Shown here one piece after another: positions 16,987 to 24,816 of a stretch of 64,000 nucleotides of DNA. Source of the stretch: Gammaproteobacteria bacterium (GTDB lineage Bacteria; Pseudomonadota; Gammaproteobacteria; Arenicellales; Arenicellaceae); assembly GCA_013002025.1 (NCBI GenBank), contig JABDKW010000021.1, positions 62,001-126,000 of the forward strand, read 5' to 3'. Each line of letters starts with the position of its first letter. Within the stretch, counting starts at the first letter, position 1. The notes beneath the pieces were generated by a model. The model was not told where the DNA came from and did not search any database. It worked only from the letters and a program-made list of their open reading frames with translations. A program made the position numbers and the translations under genes.

Positions 16987-18348
16987 TCAGTGTATGCGGG
17001 CGCCCTGCGCGACCAGAGTCTTCTGCACTTGTTGAATGTCTACATCGGCTACATCGCAGCCCTGTTGCAGAGATACCGCGGCGGCTACCCCCGCGCCCTG
17101 GCCGTTAACGGCGCAGCACATCATATTGCGTACGGCGGCATGCGATACCTGGTCACCGCCGGCGCTACGGCCGGTAACCAGCAGGTGTTTGACGCCTTTT
17201 GGTAGCATGGCGCGGTAGGGCAGCTGAAAGTAACGGCCGGTGGTGGGCAATATCAAAATACCGTAGCCATCGATAAATTCTGGGAAGATACCAATGCTGT
17301 CGTCGAACTTGCCCTGATCCCGCACATCCGTTTCGGTCATATTGTAGGCCGCGTCAATTTTGCGGGTGTCTCGCACGCCCAGGGTCATGCCAAAGTTTCG
17401 CAGTTTGGCGTTCTCACAACCGGGGTTGTAGCGCCTTAGCGCTTCGATGGCCAGCATGGCCTGCTTGCGGCCTTCCATCTCGCCGTGGGTGAGGTCGTTG
17501 GGGTCGGTGCCATCGAGCTCGGCCAGATGCACCAGATTTAAATAGGCCACGTCACCCTGCTCGGTAATCGCCCCCCAGGTGCCGGTAATGGTGTTGAGGT
17601 TTTCCGGGATCAGCCCTTCGGCGATGGCTTTTTCAAAGGGTTTTTTCAGGTAGGGCGAAAACATGTCGTCTTCTTTACCCGAGGTTTGCATCTGCCAGTC
17701 CGGTCCGCACCAATCGGCGTAGGTGTGCGGGTCAGCTTTTACCGCTTCGATAAAGCGCTTGGTGTCCACCCCGTTCATTGAGAACATCACCGAGGCCGCC
17801 ATCATCTGTTCGCGAGGTGTTTTGCGCACCTCAGCACCAGCGCGGTGTGCGACATCGGCGTCACCGGTGGCGTCGATCACTCTTTGTGCGAGAATCGCCT
17901 CGCGGCCCGCCTTGCTCTCCACGATGACGCCTTTAATCACGCCGCCTTCGACAATCGTAGCCACCATCATACGGTGCAACATGGGCGTAATGCCGGCTTC
18001 CTGTACCAGCACGTCGGCCACGTACTTAAAGGCTTCACCGTCAATCGCATGGCTGTCAGACTGCGGTTCGGGCACCGCTGCGCCCATGCTTTTGGCACGT
18101 TGTTCAAATTCAATGCCGATGCCTTCGCTGTCTACCGTTTGCTCATGGCGATACCAGGCGAAGCCTTCTACGCCGACCTGCGTGATGTTGCCGCCAAAGC
18201 AGCCATAGCGCTCGAGTAGCGTGGTCTCAGCACCGGCACGCGCCGCGGCGATGGCGGCCGCCAAACCACCCGGGCCGCTGCCGACTACCAGCACCTCAGT
18301 TTGGTGGATAACGTCTATCTCGCGCTGCGGTTCGGTGATGGTTTTCAT
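16987..18348 (-). CDS. FAD-dependent oxidoreductase (FAD_oxidored family)
   Basis: Flavoprotein of 453 residues. The FAD-binding Rossmann motif is VLVVGSGPGGLAAAIAAARAG, with the acidic end in TTLLERYGCFGGNITQ, a segment diagnostic of the FAD_oxidored (PF12831-type) group. Further landmarks are RVIDATGDADVAHRAGAEV and the C-terminal second FAD contact LLVTGRSAGGDQVSHAAVRNM. Substrates of this group are poorly known and include sugar-acid and carotenoid-like compounds. It lies on the same strand as the YgcU/E/W-like genes but is separated from them by a 342-bp repeat block. Confidence 0.88.
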   Translation of the reverse strand: MKTITEPQREIDVIHQTEVLVVGSGPGGLAAAIAAARAGAETTLLERYGCFGGNITQVGVEGFAWYRHEQTVDSEGIGIEFEQRAKSMGAAVPEPQSDSHAIDGEAFKYVADVLVQEAGITPMLHRMMVATIVEGGVIKGVIVESKAGREAILAQRVIDATGDADVAHRAGAEVRKTPREQMMAASVMFSMNGVDTKRFIEAVKADPHTYADWCGPDWQMQTSGKEDDMFSPYLKKPFEKAIAEGLIPENLNTITGTWGAITEQGDVAYLNLVHLAELDGTDPNDLTHGEMEGRKQAMLAIEALRRYNPGCENAKLRNFGMTLGVRDTRKIDAAYNMTETDVRDQGKFDDSIGIFPEFIDGYGILILPTTGRYFQLPYRAMLPKGVKHLLVTGRSAGGDQVSHAAVRNMMCCAVNGQGAGVAAAVSLQQGCDVADVDIQQVQKTLVAQGARIH

Positions 18349-18360
18349 GGTACGAGTTTA

Positions 18361-18390
18361 GATTGCTTCGCCGTTGGCTCGCAATGACGG
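18361..18390 (-). repeat. REP-like palindrome, inverted copy
   Basis: GATTGCTTCGCCGTTGG followed by CTCGCAATGACGG is the reverse complement of the GTCATTGCGAGC...GCAATC consensus. It faces the direct array at 18431 and lies immediately upstream of the FAD_oxidored start. Confidence 0.7.
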
Positions 18391-18430
18391 AATAGGGCGA
18401 AAAGCAGCCGCGGCACCTGAATTTTCCAGG

Positions 18431-18632
18431 CTGTCATTGCGAACGCAGTGCGGCAATCTGCCGTTCCAACTCGCTGTCATTACGAACGTAGTGCGGCAAT
18501 CTGCCGTTCCAACTCACTGTCATTGCGAACGCATTGCGGCAATCTGCCGTTCCAACTCACTGTCATTGCGAACGTAGTGGGGCAATCTGCCGGTCCAACT
18601 CACTGTCATTGCGAACGTAGTGCGGCAATCTT
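18431..18632 (+). repeat. 43-bp tandem array, about 4.7 copies
   Basis: Units begin with CTGTCATTGCGAACG at 18431, 18474, 18517, 18560 and 18603, exactly 43 bp apart; the fifth is cut after about 29 bp. Each unit holds a REP-like core (CATTGCGAACGTAGTGCGG then CAATC) followed by the linker TGCCGTTCCAACTCACTG. Copies differ by only one to three bases, so the array is recent or homogenised. It fills most of the 342-bp gap between two FAD enzyme genes. There are no unique spacers, so it is not a CRISPR. Confidence 0.85.
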
Positions 18633-18650
18633 CTATTCAGTTTCATCCGT

Positions 18651-18688
18651 AATTGCGATAACGCCGCTTCAGGCGTAGCGAAGCAATT
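18651..18688. repeat. Interrupted palindrome after the FAD-linked oxidase stop
   Basis: Outer arms AATTGC and GCAATT (18651-18656, 18683-18688) enclose inner arms ACGCC and GGCGT around the loop GCTTCA. It has the same GCAAT-bounded shape as the neighbouring REP-like units and lies two bases past the minus-strand oxidase stop. It could protect or terminate that transcript; there is no T-run to prove termination. Confidence 0.55.
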
Positions 18689-18690
18689 GA

Positions 18691-20136
18691 TCAGTCCGCC
18701 AACGGAATAATGGTACCCATATTCATCACGCCGTTGGGGTCGAAGGTGGTTTTCAGGCTTTCCAATAACGGGTAGGAGCTGCCGTATTCGTCTTTGATCC
18801 AGGGTGCGCGATGTTTGCCCACGCCATGGTGATGGCACATGGAACCACCGGCTTTGAGGGTTTCTTCGACGATGATTTTTTTAATTGGCAGGTGGTACTT
18901 GGTGATCTCTTCTTCGGGCTGGCAATCTTTCACATCGTAAAAATACACAAAATACATATTGGTGCCGTTGAGATAGCTGTGTGAGGAATGGCCGCCGACC
19001 AGCGTCAGGTCGGGTATCTCGGCGCGTAATCGGCGCAGGCAGACCTCGTAGATGTCGTGAATAACGCTCCAGTTGGCCGACACCTCGGTGGTGCTGCAGA
19101 CATTTTTGGTTTCCATGATCTCCTTTTTCTCGGCAGCAATGTTGGCCGGGTCCCAATTCAGGTGGTCAAACCAATCTTCAATCAGTTTTACGTCAACCGC
19201 CTCGCATGCGCCGCTTTGCGCAACAATTTCGTCAATCGCTTTGGTGGTCGCGTCGGCCAGCGGTTGGGGGCCTTCGGCGACGAAGATCAACACACATTTG
19301 TCTTCGGCAAAATGCGAGAAGTGATAGCCGCCGTCTTCCACGTCATACAGGCGCGCCACGGAGGGTCGGTAACCCTGCACCATCACTTCGCGCAGAATCT
19401 CCAGACCGGTTTTCATGCTGTCGAGCGTGTAGCCGAGGAACTGATTGTTCTGCGGGTAGTACTTAAAAATCTTGACCGTTACTTCGGTGATAAAACACAG
19501 CGCACCCTCGTTGCCGATTATCAGGTGGCGAATATCCGGCCCGGCGGCGCGGCGCGGTACATTCTTGATGCGGGTCAGGCCCAGCGCCGGGAAAGCGGCT
19601 TCAACACCCACCACCATATCCTCGATACCCCCGTAAAGGGTCGAAAACTGGCCGATGCTGCGGGTGGCGACCAAGCCACCAAATTGCGCCAGTGGTTTGG
19701 ATTGCGGCGAGTGACCAGTGGTGTAACCCATAGCGCGTAATTGATCTTCCAGCACCTGCAACGAAGTTCCACATTGAACCGTGGCCAGCATGTCTGTGGT
19801 GTCTATGCTCAATATCTGGTTCATGCGCGAGCCATCCACAATGATGGAGTTGGGCAGGGCGGTTTCCAACCCACCCTCAGTAGCGGAGCCGCCGGTGCGG
19901 GGCACCACATTAATGCCATTATCATGCGCGAAGCTGAGCACGCTGGCCGCTTCCTGCGCGCTGTGCACATACACAATGGCCGCCGGAGTAGGCTGGGTAT
20001 AGACACCATGAAAGGCTTCGAATTTGCGAAACCGATCCACGCTGCTGTCTTTGAGTATTTGCTCGTCCAACTCAAGTTGCTCTGGGCTGAGCAAAATACT
20101 CAGTTGGTCGATGATCTGGTGTCGTTCAAGAGTCAT
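18691..20136 (-). CDS. FAD-linked oxidase, YgcU / alkyl-DHAP-synthase-like
   Basis: VAO-type flavoenzyme of 481 residues. The FAD_binding_4 domain reads PTPAAIVYVHSAQEAASVLSF and VVPRTGGSATEGG, then GGLVATRSIGQFSTLYGGIEDMV. The C-terminal FAD-oxidase domain ends with the His-rich motif MCHHHGVGKHR, typical of alkylglycerone-phosphate synthase and YgcU relatives. These enzymes oxidise 2-hydroxy acids or exchange acyl/alkyl groups; here a hydroxy-acid role fits the neighbouring sugar kinase and SDR. The ATG at 20136 (MTLERHQII) is preferred to an upstream start that would overlap the kinase gene. Length agrees with E. coli YgcU as remembered. Confidence 0.87.
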   Translation of the reverse strand: MTLERHQIIDQLSILLSPEQLELDEQILKDSSVDRFRKFEAFHGVYTQPTPAAIVYVHSAQEAASVLSFAHDNGINVVPRTGGSATEGGLETALPNSIIVDGSRMNQILSIDTTDMLATVQCGTSLQVLEDQLRAMGYTTGHSPQSKPLAQFGGLVATRSIGQFSTLYGGIEDMVVGVEAAFPALGLTRIKNVPRRAAGPDIRHLIIGNEGALCFITEVTVKIFKYYPQNNQFLGYTLDSMKTGLEILREVMVQGYRPSVARLYDVEDGGYHFSHFAEDKCVLIFVAEGPQPLADATTKAIDEIVAQSGACEAVDVKLIEDWFDHLNWDPANIAAEKKEIMETKNVCSTTEVSANWSVIHDIYEVCLRRLRAEIPDLTLVGGHSSHSYLNGTNMYFVYFYDVKDCQPEEEITKYHLPIKKIIVEETLKAGGSMCHHHGVGKHRAPWIKDEYGSSYPLLESLKTTFDPNGVMNMGTIIPLAD

Positions 20137-20162
20137 AGTGGCTCGTAATGTATTTGGTGGGT

Positions 20163-21605
20163 TCAGGTAGGTTGCGAGACTTGGCCGGATGGCGGCAGCG
20201 ATTGCCACTGCTGTAATAATTGGTCAGTGCTGTCTGTGAGGTCGCGATATATGTGCTCATTCAGAGAGCAATAAAACAGATGATTTTCAGGGTCGGGATT
20301 ATAGCGCGAACTCAGGCGCACCATGCGTTTTGCAGCCGCCTCAAAATTATCGGCGGCACCCACTGCCACGGCGGCACAGATAGCCGAACCCAACCCGGCC
20401 GCATCCGTCAGTGCAGGGCGGCTGGTGGGTAGCCCGGTCACGTCGGCCACAATTTGCAGCATCAGGTCGCTGTTGGCACCGCCGCCTGACACGATGATCG
20501 ATGTGGGTTTGGTATCAAGCTCCTCAGCCATTCGCGCGAGTTTGTTATGCATGCTCAGCGCGATGGTCTCGAGCAAGGCGCGATACAACTGCGCACGAGT
20601 GTAGTTGCTTTGTGTCAGCAAGCGCGCCGGAGTTTGCCAGTCAGGCGACGCCAGCAGGCCGTCAGCCCCGGGTGTGATGTCGGCTGCCTCGCGGTTCAGG
20701 ATCTCTTCTGCGCGGAGTGATTCCCCGACCGCCTGCTGTTGTAAGTCTTCGCCAAATAATTTAATTAACCGGCTGACGGTGCCCATGCCATAGCGAAGGC
20801 CATCGCATTCCTGTAAAAATTGCTTTGGTAGCGCCGCCATATTGGAGAAAAAGTAGCGTGCCGTTGGGTAGTAACCGGCATCCGCAGTCATCGCCCCGAC
20901 ATAGGTGCCGAGCGACAGCAGCGCAGCGCCTCTTGTCGACGGCTGAGCGCCATGTAAGCCGGCACCCAGCGCCTCAACAGCTTTGTCATTGGCGGTAACC
21001 ACCACGGGCAATCCCGCTGGCAAGCCGGTAACTCGAGCGGCGTCGTCGCTCACTCCACCGGCGATACTGCCAGGTACTTGCAGCGCAAACAGGGCTTCAC
21101 GAGGAACATTAAATTGCGCAATGAGTGCGGGGTCTTCGCTCCATTGGCCAGTGGTTTTATCAATCGGCCAGGGGCCTTCATAATTGGCGGCGGTATCCAC
21201 ACGCTGACCAGTCAGTCGATGGGTGATGTAGCCGGAGCTAGTAGTCACATTCGTTATCGCCGGATCACTGTTTTGCCAGGGCCCGGACATGCGCTCGTCA
21301 ATCCAGTTCTGCACCGGTGCGGCAAGACTGCCATCTTTTAACAGCTCAGCGCGGCAGCACCGGATGGTACACACACCAATGCCAATCAAATCCGTCAGCG
21401 GGTGCGGGAATTTATCTAGCGCGGAGCGCAGAGCCGCTGCGGTGCTGGCCCATAAATCATCATCGGGGTGTTCGGCGACGCCGGGCTGAGGGCTAGCCAG
21501 AGGTTGTAACGGCTGGCGAGCGCGACACACCACCTTGCCGTCCAGATCCACGATCACCACTTTGGTGCTCTGGCTGCCGCCATCCAGCCCGATCAGGTAT
21601 TTCAT
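20163..21605 (-). CDS. FGGY-family carbohydrate kinase, YgcE-like
   Basis: Sugar or polyol kinase of 480 residues. The N-terminal FGGY domain starts YLIGLDGGSQSTKVVIVDLDG (phosphate-1 loop DGGSQSTK). The catalytic-base region is in VVVTANDKAVEALGAG, and the C-terminal ATP site is SIIVSGGGANSDLMLQIVADV then AAGLGSAICAAVAVG. It phosphorylates a sugar alcohol, ketose or related acid; the exact substrate cannot be read off. It lies between the SDR (11 bp upstream) and the FAD-linked oxidase (26 bp downstream), the same trio of families as E. coli ygcW, ygcE and ygcU. Confidence 0.88.
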   Translation of the reverse strand: MKYLIGLDGGSQSTKVVIVDLDGKVVCRARQPLQPLASPQPGVAEHPDDDLWASTAAALRSALDKFPHPLTDLIGIGVCTIRCCRAELLKDGSLAAPVQNWIDERMSGPWQNSDPAITNVTTSSGYITHRLTGQRVDTAANYEGPWPIDKTTGQWSEDPALIAQFNVPREALFALQVPGSIAGGVSDDAARVTGLPAGLPVVVTANDKAVEALGAGLHGAQPSTRGAALLSLGTYVGAMTADAGYYPTARYFFSNMAALPKQFLQECDGLRYGMGTVSRLIKLFGEDLQQQAVGESLRAEEILNREAADITPGADGLLASPDWQTPARLLTQSNYTRAQLYRALLETIALSMHNKLARMAEELDTKPTSIIVSGGGANSDLMLQIVADVTGLPTSRPALTDAAGLGSAICAAVAVGAADNFEAAAKRMVRLSSRYNPDPENHLFYCSLNEHIYRDLTDSTDQLLQQWQSLPPSGQVSQPT

Positions 21606-21616
21606 TCAGTGTAGGT

Positions 21617-22393
21617 CTAGCGCACCAGATAACCGCCATCGACGGTCAGAATATGGCCATTTACATAGTCTGAGGCACGGCTGGCAAGAAATACCATGGC
21701 GCCCATTAAGTCTTCAGCCTCACCCCAGCGGCCAGCCGGGATATGGTCGAGAACCCGTTGATTGCTGTCAGGGTCATCGCGCGTTGCGCGTGTTAATTCC
21801 GTTGCGTAGTAGCCAGGCGCGATGCCATTCACTTGAATATTGTAGCGTGCCAATTCGTCGCAATAGGCTTTGGTAAACCCGGCCAAGCCATGTTTGGTGG
21901 CTGCGTAGGCCGGCGAGCCCTGACCACCGAGAAATGAAAATAAGGAACAGATATTAATAATCTTGCCGCTGCGTTGGGGGATCATGACTTTGGCCGCGTG
22001 GTGGCTGAGTTCGAAGGCGGCGGTGAGATTAACGCTGAGCATTTTATCCCACTCCGCGCGGGTAAATTTTTTCACCTTTTTAAGCAGCGAAATGCCCGCG
22101 CAGTTCACCAGAATATCAACCGAGCCATAGTGATCAACGCAATGCTTGATTACCGAGGCAGGCGCCTCAGGTTCAGTGATGTCCACCGCCATGTGTTGAT
22201 AAGCAACCCCCGCATCTTCGATTAAATCACAGTCGCCGGCCTGCTCTGGAACGATGCTGGGCACTAAAATGTTGGCACCGGCTTGGGCGAGTGCAGTCGC
22301 GAAGGCCAGGCCCAATCCAGTGTTACCCCCCGTAACAATGGCGTTTTTACCCGCCAGCGAAAAATAATCCATCGTGAAATCTTGTAATGCCAT
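21617..22393 (-). CDS. Short-chain dehydrogenase, KduD/YgcW-like
   Basis: Classical SDR of 258 residues. The cofactor motif is TGGNTGLGLAFA; NNAG is replaced by NCAGISLL; the catalytic pair is Y-x-x-x-K in AYAATKHGLAGFTKAY with Ser in INICSLFSF. The C-terminal VNGIAPGYYATELTR and VNGHILTVDGGYLVR are standard. Family relatives are 2-deoxy-D-gluconate 3-dehydrogenase, gluconate 5-dehydrogenase and YgcW. The ATG at 22393 is supported by GGAG seven bases upstream; a second ATG is seven codons in. It is the first gene of the kinase/oxidase operon. Confidence 0.88.
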   Translation of the reverse strand: MALQDFTMDYFSLAGKNAIVTGGNTGLGLAFATALAQAGANILVPSIVPEQAGDCDLIEDAGVAYQHMAVDITEPEAPASVIKHCVDHYGSVDILVNCAGISLLKKVKKFTRAEWDKMLSVNLTAAFELSHHAAKVMIPQRSGKIINICSLFSFLGGQGSPAYAATKHGLAGFTKAYCDELARYNIQVNGIAPGYYATELTRATRDDPDSNQRVLDHIPAGRWGEAEDLMGAMVFLASRASDYVNGHILTVDGGYLVR

Positions 22394-22478
22394 GCCGGTT
22401 CTCCGAGAGCGGGTTAAAAAGCATTAACGCGAATTGCCATTCTAGCAGTTCGCCGAGAGCGCTGAAAATCTGTGTTGA

Positions 22479-23168
22479 TTAGCCGGCATCCCACCCCTGC
22501 GGTTGCTTGCTGCAATTATAGAAGTAGACGATGTTGACGCTGAATTCGTCCTGCATGGAATCGGGGCGTTGTACAAAGCAAATATCACCAAGGGACGAGG
22601 TGCTGCGCAGGTAATAGTCACCAAACTGGTTGGTGAAACCCTGTGTTGCCACCTGTCGGCGCACCGAGGGTCGGCTATGAAAACTGCGCCGGAAGCGTTC
22701 CAACTCCTCGGGGTGTTGTTCGCGGTGGCGCTCCGCCTCACGGGCGGCAAATGCATTGACCAGCGCCTGGGTAATGATCAGCGGTCGCCGAGTGTCACCG
22801 CGTGCGCCACTTTGTTTGTTGATGGTGTCGCTGCCCTTGCTCAAGGGCTCAGCGATGTCCGGGCTGGCTTCGCTGGGGATTGTATTGGGTTGCGGTACGG
22901 CGCTGGCTGCGGGAATAGAGGGGTCGGTAACAAATTCAGTGGCCTGCGGAAACGGCAACTGCTGGTTCAATGATTGCTCAAACGCTTGCTCAGTTTCCGG
23001 CTCACTGAGAAATACGTTCAGCACATTAGGCCGCTCAAAAAGTGGCAGGCTGAGCCGGTCAATGTTGGGTAACAACAGGGCCAGCAGCAGGTGAAATAAT
23101 ACGGCTAAACCCGCGGCCGTATGCAGCGGATGCAGGCGATTGAGTTGGTCGGCGAAAATGGCAGGCAT
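22479..23168 (-). CDS. Single-span envelope protein with TonB-like N-terminus
   Basis: Not assigned to a named family. The 229-residue protein has a basic/His-containing head, then one hydrophobic helix at about residues 18-34 (GLAVLFHLLLALLLPNI), like TonB or TolA anchors. A Pro/Ser/Glu-rich periplasmic stretch follows (residues 50-120). The C-terminal part contains ALVNAFAAREAERHREQHPEE, which is charged and helical, and ends in a small domain with two Cys (GDICFVQ and YFYNCSKQ). It lacks a recognisable TonB C-terminal YP motif, and no exbB or exbD is nearby, so energy transduction is unlikely. Confidence 0.65.
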   Translation of the reverse strand: MPAIFADQLNRLHPLHTAAGLAVLFHLLLALLLPNIDRLSLPLFERPNVLNVFLSEPETEQAFEQSLNQQLPFPQATEFVTDPSIPAASAVPQPNTIPSEASPDIAEPLSKGSDTINKQSGARGDTRRPLIITQALVNAFAAREAERHREQHPEELERFRRSFHSRPSVRRQVATQGFTNQFGDYYLRSTSSLGDICFVQRPDSMQDEFSVNIVYFYNCSKQPQGWDAG

Positions 23169-23256
23169 GCTTTAAACCTTAGCAACTGATCCACCTGCCC
23201 GCCCTATTTCTCACACAATGGTCACCTGCTAAGACGTTGTGCAGTTCGTTATCATG

Positions 23257-24648
23257 CTAGTTGGCCAGTTCGCGCAAAATAATGCTCCAGTGATCGAGGC
23301 CATCGTAAAAGGCTTTGATGGGTAAGCGCTCGTTCAAGCCGTGGGCATACATATCATTGGGGTTCATAAAGGCGCTGGACATGGCCCAGGTAGGGATACC
23401 TGCTGCTCTGAAATGCAGGCCATCAGTGCCGCCGGATTCCATATAGGCGATGAGTGGTACATCAGGGTAGCGCGAGTGCACCGCCTTGCCCAGTGCGGCC
23501 ATGACATCATCACGCAGCTCTGAGATCGGGCTCGCAACCGGTTCATCCAGAGTGACGAATTCGACTTTGTCGTTGGCGACCACTTCCTGCAATTTGGCTT
23601 TTACACTTTCGACACTCACGCCCGGGAAAATACGGCAATTTACGGTAGCCGTGGCCGACTGGGGCAGCGCATTCTCAGCGTGGCCGCCGCGCAACATGGT
23701 GGCGATACAGGTGGTGCGGGTTGAGCCGACATAGGAGGGTTCGGAGGCTAGCCGGTCGGCCGCCGCCTGGTTGTCAGGGTCGTTAGCGAAATCAATCATA
23801 GCCTGGCCCAACTCGCCGCCAATCTGCTCCCCGGATACGCGAAAAAAATCACGCGTCATCGTGCTGCTGCGAACCGGGAATTGAAACTGTTCAATGTTTT
23901 GCAACGCGGCCATTAACTCGTAGATGGCGTTATCAGAGCGCGGCCGTGAGCTATGACCGCCGGGGTTGATTGTGGTGAGCTCAAAGGTGGCGTACGTTTT
24001 TTCGGCGGCTTGCACTCGATAGGAAATCGCTTTGCCATTGTTATCCAGCGCGCCACCACCGGCGTCTGAATTTAAGGCAAATTCAGCGTTTGCCAACATG
24101 GGTGTTTTGTAAGCCAGCATTTTTGTGGTGCCCATGGTGGTTTCTTCGTCACCGGTGAACACCAGGAATAAATCACGATTGGGTACGAAGCCTTCTTTCT
24201 TTAGACGAATAAAGGTGGACGACAACATGGTAACGCCGAGCTTATTGTCGACCGTGCCGCGGCCATAAAAAAAGGTGTCGTCCTGTGTCAGTTCAAACGG
24301 CGGTCTCTCCCAATCTTCCGGCAGCGCTTCCACCACATCCATATGTGCCAATAATAAAATGGGCTTTTTGCCACTCGAACCGTCGCCTTTATATCGCACC
24401 ACCATTGATACGGTGTCGTCCAATTCAGTGATGGTAATGTCATCTGCGGTAAAACCAGCGGCGGTAAATTCCGCAGATAAATAATTGGCCATCACCGGCA
24501 CCTGATTGCGGCCACCGACCGTTGGCATACCGATTATCGTGCGGTAGATATCCAGTGATTTCTTGGCGTGTTCCGATTTTGAAACATCTACGGCATAGGC
24601 TGAGAAACTTGTAACCAATGCACACAGCAGGGCAGGGAGTTTGGGCAT
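23257..24648 (-). CDS. M20-family metallopeptidase, exported
   Basis: Zinc peptidase of the M20/M25/M40 family, 463 residues, with a signal peptide ending about residue 19. Metal and catalytic residues visible are H102 and D104 (LLLAHMDVVEALP), bridging D134 (GRGTVDNKLG), base and ligand E168-E169 (FTGDEETTMG) and D195 (LNSDAGGG); the late His is in YAHGLNERLP. The dimerisation lid contains NPGGHSSRPRSDNAIYEL. It probably removes C-terminal or N-acyl residues from peptides in the periplasm. Monocistronic by spacing. Confidence 0.9.
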   Translation of the reverse strand: MPKLPALLCALVTSFSAYAVDVSKSEHAKKSLDIYRTIIGMPTVGGRNQVPVMANYLSAEFTAAGFTADDITITELDDTVSMVVRYKGDGSSGKKPILLLAHMDVVEALPEDWERPPFELTQDDTFFYGRGTVDNKLGVTMLSSTFIRLKKEGFVPNRDLFLVFTGDEETTMGTTKMLAYKTPMLANAEFALNSDAGGGALDNNGKAISYRVQAAEKTYATFELTTINPGGHSSRPRSDNAIYELMAALQNIEQFQFPVRSSTMTRDFFRVSGEQIGGELGQAMIDFANDPDNQAAADRLASEPSYVGSTRTTCIATMLRGGHAENALPQSATATVNCRIFPGVSVESVKAKLQEVVANDKVEFVTLDEPVASPISELRDDVMAALGKAVHSRYPDVPLIAYMESGGTDGLHFRAAGIPTWAMSSAFMNPNDMYAHGLNERLPIKAFYDGLDHWSIILRELAN

Positions 24649-24732
24649 TATCGTGTACCGAGGTATTTATTTGTCGGCATCATAGCAAATTGGATCAATC
24701 GGCCAGAAAATAATGCGCCGCGCAGAGACACA

Positions 24733-24759
24733 TTGCGGTGTAAATCTCTAGGGTATACT
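24733..24759 (+). promoter_or_regulatory. Possible promoter of the PQQ dehydrogenase gene
   Basis: TTGCGG (24733-24738) and TATACT (24754-24759) are separated by 15 bp, shorter than the ideal 17. The -10 is good and is the only convincing one in the gap. Transcription would begin about 50 bp before the ATG at 24817. Confidence 0.3.
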
Positions 24760-24816
24760 TTGGTGCTTAAGTATTAAATCATTCGCCAACCATTTGAACT
24801 AACAGGGTGACGTACC

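Noticed and set aside
18431-18632. Regular short repeats resembling a CRISPR array
   Set aside because: The 43-bp unit is contiguous and almost identical throughout; there are no unique spacers and no cas genes in the window.
19057-19740. Long plus-strand frame (over 220 codons) inside the FAD-linked oxidase region
   Set aside because: It is antisense to a gene with clear FAD domains; long antisense frames are common in this GC-rich sequence.
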